Source: Pseudomonas sp. GM78
GTDB taxonomy: Bacteria; Pseudomonadota; Gammaproteobacteria; Pseudomonadales; Pseudomonadaceae
Direction: 5' to 3'
Length of the DNA: 64,000 bases
Assembly (NCBI RefSeq): GCF_000282475.1
Contig: NZ_AKJF01000061.1
Coordinates: 1 to 64,000 of the forward strand
The notes under the pieces are model-generated. The model did no database searches. It was not told where the DNA came from and worked only from the letters and a program-made list of their open reading frames with translations. Shown here in pieces: positions 26,717 through 36,336 of this stretch. Position 1 is the first letter of the stretch. Each line of letters starts with the position of its first letter. The position numbers and the translations under genes were made by a program.

Positions 26717-27877
26717 ATGGCAACTCTCGAATTACGCAACGTCAACAAGACCTACGGCGCCGGCTTGCCGGACACCCTGAAAAACATCGAACTGAAGATC
26801 GATGACGGGGAATTCCTGATCCTGGTCGGCCCGTCCGGCTGCGGCAAATCCACCTTGATGAACTGCATCGCCGGCCTGGAAACCATCAGCGGCGGCGCGA
26901 TCCTGGTGGACGATGCCGACATCAGTGGTATGAGCCCGAAAGATCGCGACATCGCCATGGTGTTCCAGTCCTACGCGCTGTACCCGACCATGAGCGTGCG
27001 CGACAACATCGCCTTCGGCCTGAAGATTCGCAAGATGCCGACCGCGGAAATCGACGAAGAGGTGGCACGCGTTTCCAAGCTGTTGCAGATCGAACACCTG
27101 CTCAGCCGCAAGCCGGGCCAGCTTTCGGGCGGCCAGCAACAGCGCGTGGCGATGGGCCGTGCGTTGGCGCGGCGGCCGAAGATCTACCTGTTCGACGAAC
27201 CACTGTCCAACCTCGACGCCAAGCTGCGGGTCGAGATGCGCACCGAAATGAAACTGATGCACCAGCGCCTGAAAACCACCACGGTGTACGTGACCCACGA
27301 CCAGATCGAGGCCATGACCCTGGGTGACAAGGTGGCGGTGATGAAGGACGGGATCATCCAGCAGTTCGGCACGCCGAAAGACATCTACAACAACCCGGCC
27401 AACCTGTTCGTGGCGAGCTTCATCGGTTCGCCGCCGATGAACTTCATCCCCCTGCGCCTGCAGCGCAAGGACGGTCGCCTGCTGGCGCTGCTCGACAGCG
27501 GCCAGGCCCGTTGCGAATTGCCGCTGGGCATGCAGGACGCCGGTCTGGAAGACCGCGAAGTGATCCTCGGCATGCGCCCGGAGCAGATCGTGCTAGGTAG
27601 CGGTGAAGCGAACGGTTTGCCGACCATCCGCGCTGAAGTCCAGGTCACCGAACCGACCGGGCCCGACACCCTGGTGTTCGTCAATCTCAACGACACCAAG
27701 GTCTGCTGCCGCCTGGCACCCGATGTTGCGCCAGCGGTGGGCGAGACCCTGACCCTGCAGTTCGATCCATCGAAAGTGCTGCTCTTCGATGCCAAGACCG
27801 GCGAACGCCTGGGGGTTGCCGGCCTGCCGAAAACTGAATCGCACACGGCCAATGTCGCCCAATTCAAAGGCCGCTGA
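26717..27877 (+). CDS. gltK: Glucose ABC transporter ATPase GltK
   Basis: A 386-residue MalK/UgpC-type ATPase. Walker A is GPSGCGKST (about residues 36-44), the signature motif LSGGQQQR, Walker [13 protein letters not shown], and the switch His in VTHDQ. Residues 240-386 are the MalK-type OB/TOBE regulatory domain. It drives GltFG import of glucose, and the length fits the family. Confidence 0.94.
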   Translation: MATLELRNVNKTYGAGLPDTLKNIELKIDDGEFLILVGPSGCGKSTLMNCIAGLETISGGAILVDDADISGMSPKDRDIAMVFQSYALYPTMSVRDNIAFGLKIRKMPTAEIDEEVARVSKLLQIEHLLSRKPGQLSGGQQQRVAMGRALARRPKIYLFDEPLSNLDAKLRVEMRTEMKLMHQRLKTTTVYVTHDQIEAMTLGDKVAVMKDGIIQQFGTPKDIYNNPANLFVASFIGSPPMNFIPLRLQRKDGRLLALLDSGQARCELPLGMQDAGLEDREVILGMRPEQIVLGSGEANGLPTIRAEVQVTEPTGPDTLVFVNLNDTKVCCRLAPDVAPAVGETLTLQFDPSKVLLFDAKTGERLGVAGLPKTESHTANVAQFKGR

Positions 27878-27903
27878 AGATCAAGGACTGTGGGAATGCG
27901 GTT

Positions 27904-27990
27904 GTGTGGGAGCTGGCTTGCCAGCGATGCAAGCGACTCGGTTTGACGCCGAACCGAGGTGACGGCATCGCTGGCAAGCCAGCTCCCACA
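27904..27990. repeat. REP inverted pair
   Basis: Same type as 24822-24908 (GAGCTGGCTTGCCAGCGATG and complement), between gltK and oprB. Confidence 0.85.
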
Positions 27991-28074
27991 AAAAGCCGTT
28001 TCCACAGGGGGGAATACGTGACGGGTGGCCTGTCATCCGCCGCACTGGATGTAACCGCGTTAAACAAAAAAGTT

Positions 28075-28085
28075 AATAACAATAA
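28075..28085 (+). promoter_or_regulatory. A-rich Crc/Hfq-type motif at oprB
   Basis: AATAACAATAA fits AAnAAnAAnAA just before the AGGAAG ribosome site of oprB. Confidence 0.5.
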
Positions 28086-28100
28086 GACGAGGAAGTAGGG

Positions 28101-29447
28101 ATGAAGAAGAACAACAGCGCTCAGCTTATCTGCCAGTTATCGGCCGTTGCGGCCATGATGCTGGCCGGCAGCGTTCACGCGGCTGAAGCGTTCAGCGCCG
28201 ATTCCGAATGGATGACCGGCGATTGGGGTGGCGAACGGACCCGGCTGATCGAGCAAGGCATCGACATCAAGATGGACTACGTCGGTGAAGTGGGCGGCAA
28301 CCTCCATGGCGGCTTCAATGACGACAAGACTGCCCGTTACGCCGATCAGTTTGGTCTGGGCGCGGCGCTGGACCTGGAGAAACTGTTCGGCTGGGACAAC
28401 ACCCAGGCCAAGATCCAGCTCACCAACCGTAACGGTGAGAACATCTCCAATGACCGCATCGGCGACCCGCGTGCCGGCACCTTGAGTTCCTCCCAGGAAG
28501 TCTACGGTCGGGGCCACATGGTGCGGCTGACCCAGCTGTGGATCAAGCATCAATTCCTCGACAACAAACTCGACATCAAGGCCGGTTACTTTGGTGAGGG
28601 TGAAGACTTCAACAGCTTCCCGTGCGAATTCCAGAACCTGGCGTTCTGCGGCTCCCAGGTGGGCAACTGGGCCACCAACATCTGGTACAACTGGCCGATC
28701 AGCCAGGCCGCTATCCGCCTGAAGTGGAACATCTCGCCTGAGTTCTATGCGCAGATCGGCGCCTACAACCAGAACCCGACACAACTGGAACACGGCAACG
28801 GCTTCAAGCTCAGCGGCAGTGGTACCGAGGGCACCGTCCTGCCGGTCGAACTGGTGTGGTTGCCTAACCCTGGCAACCTGCCGGGCGAATACCGTGTCGG
28901 TTACTACAAGAGCACGGCCAAAGCCGATGACGTCCTTAAAGACGACAACGGCAATGATGCGGCCACCAGCGGCAACGCCTATCGCAGCCACAGCAGCAAG
29001 CACGGCTACTGGTTCGTTGCACAACAGCAACTCACCAGCCATAACGGTGACGCAACCCGCGGTCTGAACATTGCCGCCAACGCCACGTTCCACGACAAGG
29101 ACACCAACATCGTCGACAACTACCAGTCGCTGATGTTTGTGTACAAGGGGCCGTTCGATGCCCGTCCCAAAGATGACATGGGGATCGGTTTCGCCCGTAT
29201 CCATGTCAACGATGACGTGAAGAAAAACGCCGAGCTGGTCAACGCCTCCAATGGCGTCAGCGACTACAACGATCCGCTGTTCTCGCCCCTGCGTGACACC
29301 GAATACAACTACGAGCTCAACTACGGTTTCCACGTGACCAACTGGCTGACCGTGCGTCCCAACCTGCAATACATCACCCACCCAGGTGGCGTCGATGAAG
29401 TCGATGACGCTTTGGTCGCCGGCCTGAAAATTCAGTCGGTGTTCTAA
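28101..29447 (+). CDS. oprB: Carbohydrate-selective porin OprB
   Basis: A 448-residue outer-membrane porin for glucose and related sugars. The signal peptide ends near AGSVHAAEAFS (residue 25-28). The mature start WMTGDWGGERTRLIEQGIDIKMDY is the OprB family signature. The barrel runs to the terminal aromatic residue (KIQSVF). It lies downstream of gltBFGK, with a strong terminator following. Confidence 0.94.
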   Translation: MKKNNSAQLICQLSAVAAMMLAGSVHAAEAFSADSEWMTGDWGGERTRLIEQGIDIKMDYVGEVGGNLHGGFNDDKTARYADQFGLGAALDLEKLFGWDNTQAKIQLTNRNGENISNDRIGDPRAGTLSSSQEVYGRGHMVRLTQLWIKHQFLDNKLDIKAGYFGEGEDFNSFPCEFQNLAFCGSQVGNWATNIWYNWPISQAAIRLKWNISPEFYAQIGAYNQNPTQLEHGNGFKLSGSGTEGTVLPVELVWLPNPGNLPGEYRVGYYKSTAKADDVLKDDNGNDAATSGNAYRSHSSKHGYWFVAQQQLTSHNGDATRGLNIAANATFHDKDTNIVDNYQSLMFVYKGPFDARPKDDMGIGFARIHVNDDVKKNAELVNASNGVSDYNDPLFSPLRDTEYNYELNYGFHVTNWLTVRPNLQYITHPGGVDEVDDALVAGLKIQSVF

Positions 29448-29484
29448 CGCGACTGCGATAAGCTCCTCACCATGTGCGCATTTT

Positions 29485-29514
29485 GCGGACGGCCAAGGCT
29501 GTCCGCTTTTTTTT
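29485..29514 (+). terminator. Intrinsic terminator after oprB
   Basis: GCGGACGGCC-AA-GGCTGTCCGC followed by eight T. Confidence 0.9.
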
Positions 29515-29560
29515 GCGGGCCGCGCACCCCGGTAACAGATGATTTTCAGGACCGTGGCAC

Positions 29561-30415
29561 ATGCTTGAGCATCCGCTACAACGCTTCTTCAAATCCTTGC
29601 GTGAACGGCCGGTGTTCGCATGGGAGCGCTATCAGAAGCGCGACGTGCTGGTGATCGATCATCCGCTGTGTCAGGCGGTGTTCAGTCGTCAGGGCGCGCA
29701 GTTGCTGCACTTTCAGCCCAAGGGGCAGAAACCCTGGCTGTGGTGCGCGGCGAAGTGGCCGCAGGTCGGGGCCATTCGCGGTGGCGTGCCGGTGTGCTGG
29801 CCATGGTATGGCCGTCATCCCAGCGAAAACGCCTGGCCCTCTCATGGCTGGGCGCGTTTGCTCGACTGGAAACTGATCGACAGCGGCAGCGATGACGATG
29901 GCGTGCGCCTGCACTGGCGGCTTGAGCTGTGCGATTGGCAGGTGGACCTGTACGCGCATCTGGGCGAGCGCATGGAGTTGCGCCTGAGCACCGAGCATCA
30001 GGACGACATGCCGTGCCAGTTGAGCCAGGCTTTGCACGCTTACTGGCGTATTGGCGATGTCAGTGAGATAGCGCTGTCTGGGCTCGAAGGTGCGCAAGGT
30101 TACGACCAGTTGAACCGGCAGGTTTGCCAGCAGGAAGGCGAGTTGCGCGTCGATGGCGGATGCCAGCGGGTGTTCCAGCATGACGGCGAACTGCAGCTCA
30201 ACGATCACGCCTGGGAGAGGGCGTTGTGCATCGATACCGGCGACACGGCGGACACGGTGGTCTGGCATCCGGGGTCACGGCCATTGCTGGGGGTGAGCTG
30301 GAATGAGATATCGGAATTCGTCTGCGTAGAGGCAGCAAGCGGCGGCACCGACAGCCTGTGCCTGAAACCTGGGGAGCGGGCGCATTTGAGTTTGCAGGCG
30401 CGGGTTGGAGCATGA
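29561..30415 (+). CDS. D-hexose-6-phosphate mutarotase
   Basis: A 284-residue aldose-1-epimerase-fold protein of the YeaD/hexose-6-phosphate mutarotase group. Substrate contacts are in RGGVPVCWPWYGRHP; the likely catalytic His is in SHGWARLLDW and the Glu in EISEFVCVEAASG. It would interconvert the anomers of glucose-6-phosphate, speeding supply of the beta form to Zwf. It follows the oprB terminator, so it has its own promoter or depends on readthrough. Confidence 0.87.
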   Translation: MLEHPLQRFFKSLRERPVFAWERYQKRDVLVIDHPLCQAVFSRQGAQLLHFQPKGQKPWLWCAAKWPQVGAIRGGVPVCWPWYGRHPSENAWPSHGWARLLDWKLIDSGSDDDGVRLHWRLELCDWQVDLYAHLGERMELRLSTEHQDDMPCQLSQALHAYWRIGDVSEIALSGLEGAQGYDQLNRQVCQQEGELRVDGGCQRVFQHDGELQLNDHAWERALCIDTGDTADTVVWHPGSRPLLGVSWNEISEFVCVEAASGGTDSLCLKPGERAHLSLQARVGA

Positions 30416-30439
30416 TTCAGCGGTGTTGCCGCTGACGTC

Positions 30440-30528
30440 TTCGCGGGCAAGCCCGCTCCCACAGTGTCCGCGTCGAGCACAAAATCTTCAATCGGCGCGG
30501 AACCTGTGGGAGCGGGCTTGCCCGCGAA
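30440..30528. repeat. REP inverted pair
   Basis: TTCGCGGGCAAGCCCGCTCC and its complement lie between the convergent mutarotase and hexR genes. Confidence 0.85.
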
Positions 30529-30552
30529 GAGGCCAGAACAGGCAATAGAGAT

Positions 30553-31422
30553 CTAGTTGAACTCATCTCCAACCGGATACCGGCTGGCATTCAAGCTCTC
30601 CTTGATCTTGCGCAAATGCGGCTGGAAATCCACCCCTCGGCGCAAGGTCATGCCGGTGGCGAGCACGTCCAGCACGGTCAGCTGGATGATGCGCGAAGTC
30701 ATCGGCATGTAGATGTCGGTGTCTTCCGGCAGCGGAATGTTCAGGCTCAAGGTACTGGCCTTGGCCAGGGGCGAGTTCTCGGCGGTCAGGCCAAGTACCG
30801 AAGCACCGTTCTCCCGGGCGATGCGCGCCACTTCCACCAGTTCGCGGGTACGGCCGGTGTAGGAAATGATCACGAACAGTTCGCCCGTGTGCGCCACCGA
30901 GGCAATCATGCGCTGCATCAGCACGTCGGCATGGGCAGTCACGGCCAGATTGAAACGGAAAAACTTGTGCTGGGCATCCAGTGCCACAGGGGCTGAAGCG
31001 CCAAGGCCGAAGAAGTGGATCTGCCGGGCCTGGATCAACAGGTCGACGGCGCGGCTGATCAGGTTCGGGTCCAGGGCCTGGCAAGCGCTGTCCAGGGACG
31101 CGATGGCGCTGCCGAAGATTTTCTGCGTGTAGGCTTCAGGATTGTCATCGGCTTCCACCGCACGGCTGACGTAGGCGGCGCCACTGGCAAGGCTCTGGGC
31201 CAGCTGCAGCTTGAGCTCGGGGTAACCGCTGACGCCGAACGAACGGCAGAAGCGATTGACTGTCGGCTCGCTGACCGAGGCGGCCTGGGCGAGGGCGGCG
31301 ATGCTGAATCGGGTGGCCTGCTGTGGATTGAGCAGGATCACCTCGGCCACTTTGCGTTCGGCCTTGTTCAGCTCTTCAAGGCGATTCTGGATCTGCTCCA
31401 GTAAATTTCGCACGCGGTCCAT
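30553..31422 (-). CDS. hexR: Transcriptional repressor HexR (RpiR family)
   Basis: A 289-residue RpiR-type regulator. The HTH is at residues 1-75 ([38 protein letters not shown]), and the SIS sugar-phosphate domain follows ([19 protein letters not shown], then [28 protein letters not shown]). In Pseudomonas it represses zwf-pgl-eda, gap and edd and is released by KDPG. It is divergent from zwf. AAAGGA precedes the ATG, and an intrinsic terminator lies in its leader. Confidence 0.94.
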   Translation of the reverse strand: MDRVRNLLEQIQNRLEELNKAERKVAEVILLNPQQATRFSIAALAQAASVSEPTVNRFCRSFGVSGYPELKLQLAQSLASGAAYVSRAVEADDNPEAYTQKIFGSAIASLDSACQALDPNLISRAVDLLIQARQIHFFGLGASAPVALDAQHKFFRFNLAVTAHADVLMQRMIASVAHTGELFVIISYTGRTRELVEVARIARENGASVLGLTAENSPLAKASTLSLNIPLPEDTDIYMPMTSRIIQLTVLDVLATGMTLRRGVDFQPHLRKIKESLNASRYPVGDEFN

Positions 31423-31466
31423 ATAAGTATCCTTTACACCTGCGCCAACAAGCGCGCGGCTAATGC

Positions 31467-31489
31467 AAAAAGGGCCTTTGATGAGGCCC
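31467..31489 (-). terminator. Intrinsic terminator in the hexR leader
   Basis: On the minus strand GGGCCT-CATCAA-AGGCCC is followed by five T, 45 bases before the hexR start. There is no gene for it to end, so it may act as an attenuator or end a short leader RNA. Confidence 0.6.
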
Positions 31490-31557
31490 GTAACGGTGGC
31501 CTATCCTACTGATGGCTCCGACCGACCACCACTCGGAATCTGTATTTTGCGAAAATG

Positions 31558-31574
31558 TTGTGGTTATTACTACA
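31558..31574. promoter_or_regulatory. HexR-like operator at zwf/hexR
   Basis: TTGTGGTTATTACTACA is a dyad of the form TGT.GT.AT.AC.ACA and a one-base variant of TTGT-N7-ACAA, between the divergent hexR and zwf genes where HexR is expected to bind. Confidence 0.6.
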
Positions 31575-31626
31575 TTTTCCCTTGAGTGATGCCTTGAAAA
31601 AAGGTATTTGTAGCTTAACTTGATAA

Positions 31627-31634
31627 AAGAACAA
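31627..31634 (+). promoter_or_regulatory. A-rich Crc/Hfq-type motif at zwf
   Basis: AAGAACAA fits AAnAAnAA, six bases before the zwf ATG. No other Shine-Dalgarno is evident, so binding here would block initiation. Confidence 0.45.
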
Positions 31635-31639
31635 ACATC

Positions 31640-33109
31640 ATGCCTTCGATTACGGTTGAACCGTGCACCTTTGCCTTGTTCGGCGCTTTGGGCGATCTGG
31701 CCTTGCGCAAGCTGTTTCCTGCCCTCTATCAACTCGATGGCGCAGGCCTCCTGCACGAGGACACGCGGATAATCGCGCTGGCCCGTGAGCCTGGCAGCGA
31801 GCATGAGCACCTGGCGTTCATCACGTCCGAGCTGCGCCGCTACGTCGGTGCCAAAGAGCTGGACGAAGCCGTGGCCGAGCGTTTTCTCGCCCGCCTGAGC
31901 TACCTGCACGTCGACTTCCTCAAGTCCGAAGACTACGTGGCCCTGGCTGAAGCGGCCGGCAGCGCGCAACGGGTTATCGCCTATTTCGCCACGCCGGCAG
32001 CGGTCTACGGCGCGATCTGCGAGAACCTGGCCAAGGTCGGCCTGGCGGAAAACACCCGTGTGGTGCTGGAAAAGCCCATCGGTTCGGACCTGGAATCCTC
32101 GCGCAAGGTCAATGACGCCGTGGCGCAGTTCTTCCCGGAGAACCGCACCTATCGCATCGACCACTATCTGGGCAAGGAAACCGTGCAGAACCTGATCGCC
32201 CTGCGTTTTGCCAACAGCCTGTTCGAAACCCAGTGGAACCAGAACTACATCTCCCACGTGGAAATCACCGTGGCCGAGAAGGTCGGCATCGAAGGCCGCT
32301 GGGGCTACTTCGACAAGGCCGGCCAGCTGCGCGACATGATCCAGAATCACCTGTTGCAACTGCTCTGCCTGATCGCCATGGACCCGCCGGCCGACCTGTC
32401 CGCCGACAGCATCCGTGACGAGAAAGTCAAAGTGCTCAAGGCACTGGCGCCGATCAGCCCGGAAGGCCTGACCACCCAGGTGGTGCGTGGCCAGTACATC
32501 GCCGGCTACAGCGAAGGGAAATCGGTGCCCGGTTACCTGGAAGAACCCAACTCCAACACCCAGAGCGACACCGAGACCTTCGTTGCCCTGCGTGCCGACA
32601 TTCGCAACTGGCGCTGGGCCGGCGTGCCGTTTTACCTGCGCACCGGCAAGCGCATGCCGCAGAAGCTGTCGCAGATCGTCATCCACTTCAAGGAACCGTC
32701 GCACTACATTTTCGCTCCCGAGCAGCGCCTGCAGATCAGCAACAAGCTGATTATCCGCCTGCAACCGGACGAAGGCATTTCCTTGCGTGTGATGACCAAG
32801 GAACAAGGCCTGGACAAGGGCATGCAGCTGCGCAGCGGTCCGTTGCAGCTGAATTTTTCCGACACCTGGCGCAGCGCACGGATTCCCGATGCCTACGAGC
32901 GGTTGTTGCTGGAAGTGATGCGCGGCAATCAGAACCTGTTTGTCCGTAAAGATGAAATCGAAGCCGCGTGGAAGTGGTGTGACCAGTTGATCGCCGGGTG
33001 GAAAAAATCCGGTGATGCACCCAAGCCGTACGCGGCCGGGTCCTGGGGACCGATGAGTTCCATTGCACTGATCACGCGGGACGGGAGGTCGTGGTATGGC
33101 GATATCTGA
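31640..33109 (+). CDS. zwf: Glucose-6-phosphate 1-dehydrogenase
   Basis: A 489-residue enzyme oxidising glucose-6-phosphate to 6-phosphogluconolactone with NAD(P). The nucleotide-binding start is [22 protein letters not shown]. The active-site signature [13 protein letters not shown] carries the catalytic His and substrate Lys, and [20 protein letters not shown] is also typical. It starts the zwf-pgl-eda operon; pgl begins 14 bases before its stop. Confidence 0.96.
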   Translation: MPSITVEPCTFALFGALGDLALRKLFPALYQLDGAGLLHEDTRIIALAREPGSEHEHLAFITSELRRYVGAKELDEAVAERFLARLSYLHVDFLKSEDYVALAEAAGSAQRVIAYFATPAAVYGAICENLAKVGLAENTRVVLEKPIGSDLESSRKVNDAVAQFFPENRTYRIDHYLGKETVQNLIALRFANSLFETQWNQNYISHVEITVAEKVGIEGRWGYFDKAGQLRDMIQNHLLQLLCLIAMDPPADLSADSIRDEKVKVLKALAPISPEGLTTQVVRGQYIAGYSEGKSVPGYLEEPNSNTQSDTETFVALRADIRNWRWAGVPFYLRTGKRMPQKLSQIVIHFKEPSHYIFAPEQRLQISNKLIIRLQPDEGISLRVMTKEQGLDKGMQLRSGPLQLNFSDTWRSARIPDAYERLLLEVMRGNQNLFVRKDEIEAAWKWCDQLIAGWKKSGDAPKPYAAGSWGPMSSIALITRDGRSWYGDI

Positions 33110-33809
33110 TTTGAAACTGCCCAAGGGCGTCCACGCACATGCGTTCAAGAGCCCGGTCTTGCTGGCTGAAAGCCTGGCCTTGAACGTGGCCAAGCAGCTG
33201 AGCGATGCCATTGAGGCCCAAGGTACGGCGACCCTGGTGGTTTCCGGTGGCCGCAGCCCGGTGGCGTTTTTCCAGCACCTGGCCAAGCAAGCACTGGACT
33301 GGTCGAACGTGGTGGTCAGCCTCGCCGACGAGCGCTGGGTGCCGGTCGAGCATGCCGACAGCAATGCCGGCCTGCTGAAAAAATACCTGTTGCAGGGGCC
33401 CGCGGCCAAGGCTCAGTTCTTGAGCTTGTACAGCGCCAGCGCCAACCTTGAGCAAGCTGCCGAGCACGCCGATCGATTGCTTTCCGAGCTGCCGGTGATC
33501 GACGTGCTGGTTCTGGGTATGGGGGATGACGGCCACACCGCGTCACTATTTCCAGGCAGCCCGAATCTTGCCGAAGCCCTGCAGGCCGATGGCACCCGTC
33601 GCTGCTACCCGATGCTGGCGCCGACCGTGCCGCATCAACGCCTGACCATGAGCCGGGCGCTGCTGGCCTCGGCCAAACACAAGATCCTGTCGATTTCCGG
33701 TCAGTCCAAGCTGACCACCCTGAGTTTCGCGCTGGCCGGTGACGATGTCGCCGAAATGCCGGTGCGCGCCTTTCTGCAACCCACGTTAGAGATTTACTGG
33801 TGCCCATGA
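33096..33809 (+). CDS. pgl: 6-phosphogluconolactonase
   Basis: A 237-residue lactonase of the DevB/Pgl type hydrolysing 6-phosphogluconolactone to 6-phosphogluconate. Recognised by [37 protein letters not shown] and [16 protein letters not shown], which hold the phosphate-binding and catalytic residues. It overlaps zwf by 14 bases and is followed closely by eda. Confidence 0.95.
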   Translation: MAISDLKLPKGVHAHAFKSPVLLAESLALNVAKQLSDAIEAQGTATLVVSGGRSPVAFFQHLAKQALDWSNVVVSLADERWVPVEHADSNAGLLKKYLLQGPAAKAQFLSLYSASANLEQAAEHADRLLSELPVIDVLVLGMGDDGHTASLFPGSPNLAEALQADGTRRCYPMLAPTVPHQRLTMSRALLASAKHKILSISGQSKLTTLSFALAGDDVAEMPVRAFLQPTLEIYWCP

Positions 33810-33826
33810 GCCAAGGAACAGCCGCT

Positions 33827-34492
33827 ATGACAAACCCATCCCCGACCGTTTCCATGGCGGATAAAGTTGCCCTGATCGACAGCCTCTGCGCCAAGGCGCG
33901 GATCCTGCCGGTGATTACCATTGCCCGCGAACAGGACATCCTGCCGCTGGCCGATGCCCTCGCGGCCGGTGGCCTGACCGCCCTGGAAGTGACCTTGCGT
34001 TCGCAGTTCGGCCTCAAGGCCATCCAGGTCCTGCGTGAACAGCGTCCGGAGCTGGTGACCGGTGCCGGCACCGTGCTCGATCGCCACATGCTGGCCGCGG
34101 CTGAAGCGGCGGGTTCGCAGTTCATCGTCACGCCAGGCATCACCCGTGACCTGCTCGAAGCCAGCGTCGACAGCCCGATTCCGCTGTTGCCAGGCATCAG
34201 CAACGCCTCGGGCATCATGGAAGGCTACGGCCTGGGCTATCGCCGCTTCAAACTGTTCCCGGCGGAAGTCAGCGGCGGCGTCGCGGCCATCAAGGCCCTG
34301 GGCGGCCCGTTCGGCGAAGTGAAATTCTGCCCGACTGGCGGTGTAGGTCCGGCCAACATCAAGAGCTACATGGCGCTGAAAAACGTCATGTGCGTGGGCG
34401 GTAGCTGGATGCTTGATCCGGAGTGGATCAAGAACGGTGACTGGGCCCGCATTCAGGAATGCACCGCCGAGGCCTTGGCGCTGCTGGACTGA
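33827..34492 (+). CDS. eda: KDPG aldolase
   Basis: A 221-residue class I aldolase splitting KDPG to pyruvate and glyceraldehyde-3-phosphate. The Schiff-base Lys is in GYRRFKLFPAEVSGG, the catalytic Glu in GGLTALEVTLRS, and the phosphate site in KFCPTGGVGPANIKSY. ATG 33827 follows AAGGA; another in-frame ATG at 33806 overlaps the pgl stop as ATGA and would add seven residues. It is the last gene of the operon, followed by a terminator. Confidence 0.95.
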   Translation: MTNPSPTVSMADKVALIDSLCAKARILPVITIAREQDILPLADALAAGGLTALEVTLRSQFGLKAIQVLREQRPELVTGAGTVLDRHMLAAAEAAGSQFIVTPGITRDLLEASVDSPIPLLPGISNASGIMEGYGLGYRRFKLFPAEVSGGVAAIKALGGPFGEVKFCPTGGVGPANIKSYMALKNVMCVGGSWMLDPEWIKNGDWARIQECTAEALALLD

Positions 34493-34533
34493 TCCGCTTC
34501 ACCTGACACGTAGTTGTGTGTTTTACGGCTTTA

Positions 34534-34565
34534 CGGTGCGCTTGGTCGGTGCACCGTTTTTTTTT
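34534..34565 (+). terminator. Intrinsic terminator after eda
   Basis: CGGTGC and GCACCG arms around an eleven-base loop, followed by nine T. Confidence 0.85.
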
Positions 34566-34600
34566 GCCCGCAAAAAAAACCTGGTATCGGCGCGTTTCTC

Positions 34601-34692
34601 TGTAGGAGCAAGGCTTGCCCGCGATGGCGTCCTGTCAGTCGACATCAATGTTGAATGGGATGCCCTCATCGCGGGCAAGCCTTGCTCCTACA
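34601..34692. repeat. REP inverted pair
   Basis: TGTAGGAGCAAGGCTTGCCC and its complement lie between the convergent eda and aminotransferase genes. Confidence 0.85.
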
Positions 34693-34701
34693 GATGGTCC
34701 G

Positions 34702-35883
34702 TTATCGCAGCTCAGTCAACGCCGTGGTCAACAACATCATGTCAGCCGCAGTCGTGGTCAGCCCCGGCGTGATGCGGATACACGGACCACAGGCCGCACC
34801 ACTGCGCACTACGGTGAACAGGTTGTAGTCGCGCAGCAAACGCTCGACCATCGGCTGCTGCTCGGCATGGGCGACAAAGCGCATCGAGGTGATGCCGCAA
34901 TACAGCCTTGGGTCGTCCGGCGTCATGACTTCGATCCCCGGCAGCTCGCGTGCCGGCTTAACCCACAGGTTGCGCAAGTAGTTGAGCCGCGCCCCCTTGG
35001 CCGCCGAACCGCCCATCGCATGATGTTCCTCGATGACCAGCGGCAAGGTCAGCAAGGCCGGAATGTTCGGTGTGCTGTAGGGTGTGCGGGCGCGGATGTC
35101 GGTGACCGGGAAATGCATCTCGCCCATGTCCGGGTCGATGTCGGCCAGGCGCTCGGGGGCGATGTAGATGAAACCCAGGGTCAGCGGCGCACCGATCCAC
35201 TTGTGCAGGTTGTAGGCGGCGAAGTCGATACCCAGCTCATTGAGATCGAATTCGAACTGGCCCAGCGCGTGGGCACCGTCGAGGATCACGTCGATGCCAT
35301 GTTCCCGGGCTGCGGCTGCAATCGCCTGGACCGGCATCACCAGGCCGGTGCGGTGGGTGACGTGGGTCAGGGCCATCAGCTTGAGTCGCGGGTAACGCGT
35401 GAAGGCGTCGCGGTAGGCGCCCAGCAGGCTGTCGAAACTGGCGGGATGCGGGTGTTGGATCTCGATCACTTCGACGCCGCGGTTGCGCGCCAGCCAGCGC
35501 ATGGCGCCCTTGACCGTGTCGTACTCCAGGTCGCTGAACAGCACCTGGTCGCCTGGCTTCAAGCGGTTGTAATTGCGGATCAACGATTGCAACCCGTCCG
35601 TCGCGTTGCGGGTGAGGGCGACGCTCTCTGCGGCAACGCCAATCAAACCGGCCACCTGCGAGCTGATCTTCTGGCTCTCGCCCTGTTCGAAACGCTGGCG
35701 CACATACACCGAGTTGCTGCGGTTGATCAGCTCGATGTTGCGCTGGTATTCCTCGACCACCGTGCGCGACATACGCCCGAAGTAACCGTTTTCCAGGTTG
35801 ATCGGGCCGGGTTGAACGTCGTAGCGGTCGGCAAAGGTTCGCCAGAAAGCTTCATCACGGGCGCGGCGGGTGTTATCGGGCAT
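34702..35883 (-). CDS. Class V aminotransferase-fold PLP enzyme (isopenicillin N epimerase-like)
   Basis: A 393-residue fold-type I PLP enzyme. The Schiff-base Lys is in AAYNLHKWIGAPLTLGF, the cofactor Asp and His in DVILDGAHALGQFEFD, and a phosphate-contact region is TRNATDGLQSLI. The family contains cysteine desulfurases, kynureninase and isopenicillin N epimerase-like proteins. No catalytic Cys loop of NifS/IscS type is evident, so a lyase or epimerase role is more likely; the substrate is unknown. It is followed across 12 bases by a DUF3820 gene read before it on the same strand. Confidence 0.8.
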   Translation of the reverse strand: MPDNTRRARDEAFWRTFADRYDVQPGPINLENGYFGRMSRTVVEEYQRNIELINRSNSVYVRQRFEQGESQKISSQVAGLIGVAAESVALTRNATDGLQSLIRNYNRLKPGDQVLFSDLEYDTVKGAMRWLARNRGVEVIEIQHPHPASFDSLLGAYRDAFTRYPRLKLMALTHVTHRTGLVMPVQAIAAAAREHGIDVILDGAHALGQFEFDLNELGIDFAAYNLHKWIGAPLTLGFIYIAPERLADIDPDMGEMHFPVTDIRARTPYSTPNIPALLTLPLVIEEHHAMGGSAAKGARLNYLRNLWVKPARELPGIEVMTPDDPRLYCGITSMRFVAHAEQQPMVERLLRDYNLFTVVRSGAACGPCIRITPGLTTTAADMMLLTTALTELR

Positions 35884-35895
35884 GGGTTACTCGGT

Positions 35896-36132
35896 TCAAT
35901 GGCGGGGTGCGGGTTTGCCATGTTTGGCGCGCAAGGGTTCGAGCAACTCGGACAAGCCGTTGTGATCGATTTCCTGCATCAGGGCCAGCAAGCCACCCAG
36001 TTCGCCATGGGGGAAACCTTCCCGGGCGAACCAGTTGAGGTAGGGGCCGGGCAGGTCGGCGATGATCCGGCCCTTGTATTTGCCAAAGGGCATTTGCCGG
36101 GTAATCAGCAGTTCGAGCTTTTCGGGGTTCAT
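35896..36132 (-). CDS. DUF3820 family protein
   Basis: A 78-residue protein. The segment MPFGKYKGRIIADLPGPYLNWFAREGFPHGELGGLLALMQEIDHNGL is the DUF3820 core, known from small Pseudomonas proteins annotated as quorum-sensing-regulated factors and from exonuclease C-termini. Function is uncertain. ATG 36132 is preferred over 36153 (AAGG upstream, conserved start). It lies just upstream of the PLP enzyme gene, probably in one operon. Confidence 0.8.
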   Translation of the reverse strand: MNPEKLELLITRQMPFGKYKGRIIADLPGPYLNWFAREGFPHGELGGLLALMQEIDHNGLSELLEPLRAKHGKPAPRH

Positions 36133-36279
36133 CAATCTATCGCCTTGAATCAATCAGTCTGGAAAATACAGGCATTCTGCATGCAGGCCAAATGACAGAT
36201 CATGCAAATAAAACGGATGCGAATTCCTAGGTTGATTTTAACTTATTGAAAAATAACAAATTACTGATCGGCTTCGGGC

Positions 36280-36295
36280 TGGCATGACGAGTGCA
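36280..36295 (+). promoter_or_regulatory. Possible sigma-54 promoter
   Basis: TGGCATGACGAGTGCA has GG and GC separated by ten bases as in -24/-12 promoters, with two departures from consensus. It lies 42 bases before the DUF2383 start. Confidence 0.3.
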
Positions 36296-36336
36296 ATAGC
36301 TATTGCATCTTTCATCAACCCGCAAGGAATTGAAAA

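Noticed and set aside
28027-28056. Third copy of the isomerase/gltB promoter module before oprB
   Set aside because: ATGTAACC and a GTGAC/GTCAT pair are present, but the spacing and the downstream blocks are not.
31460-33409. Long minus-strand open frame antisense to zwf and pgl
   Set aside because: zwf is complete on the other strand, and the antisense product is His/Arg/Gly-biased without domains.
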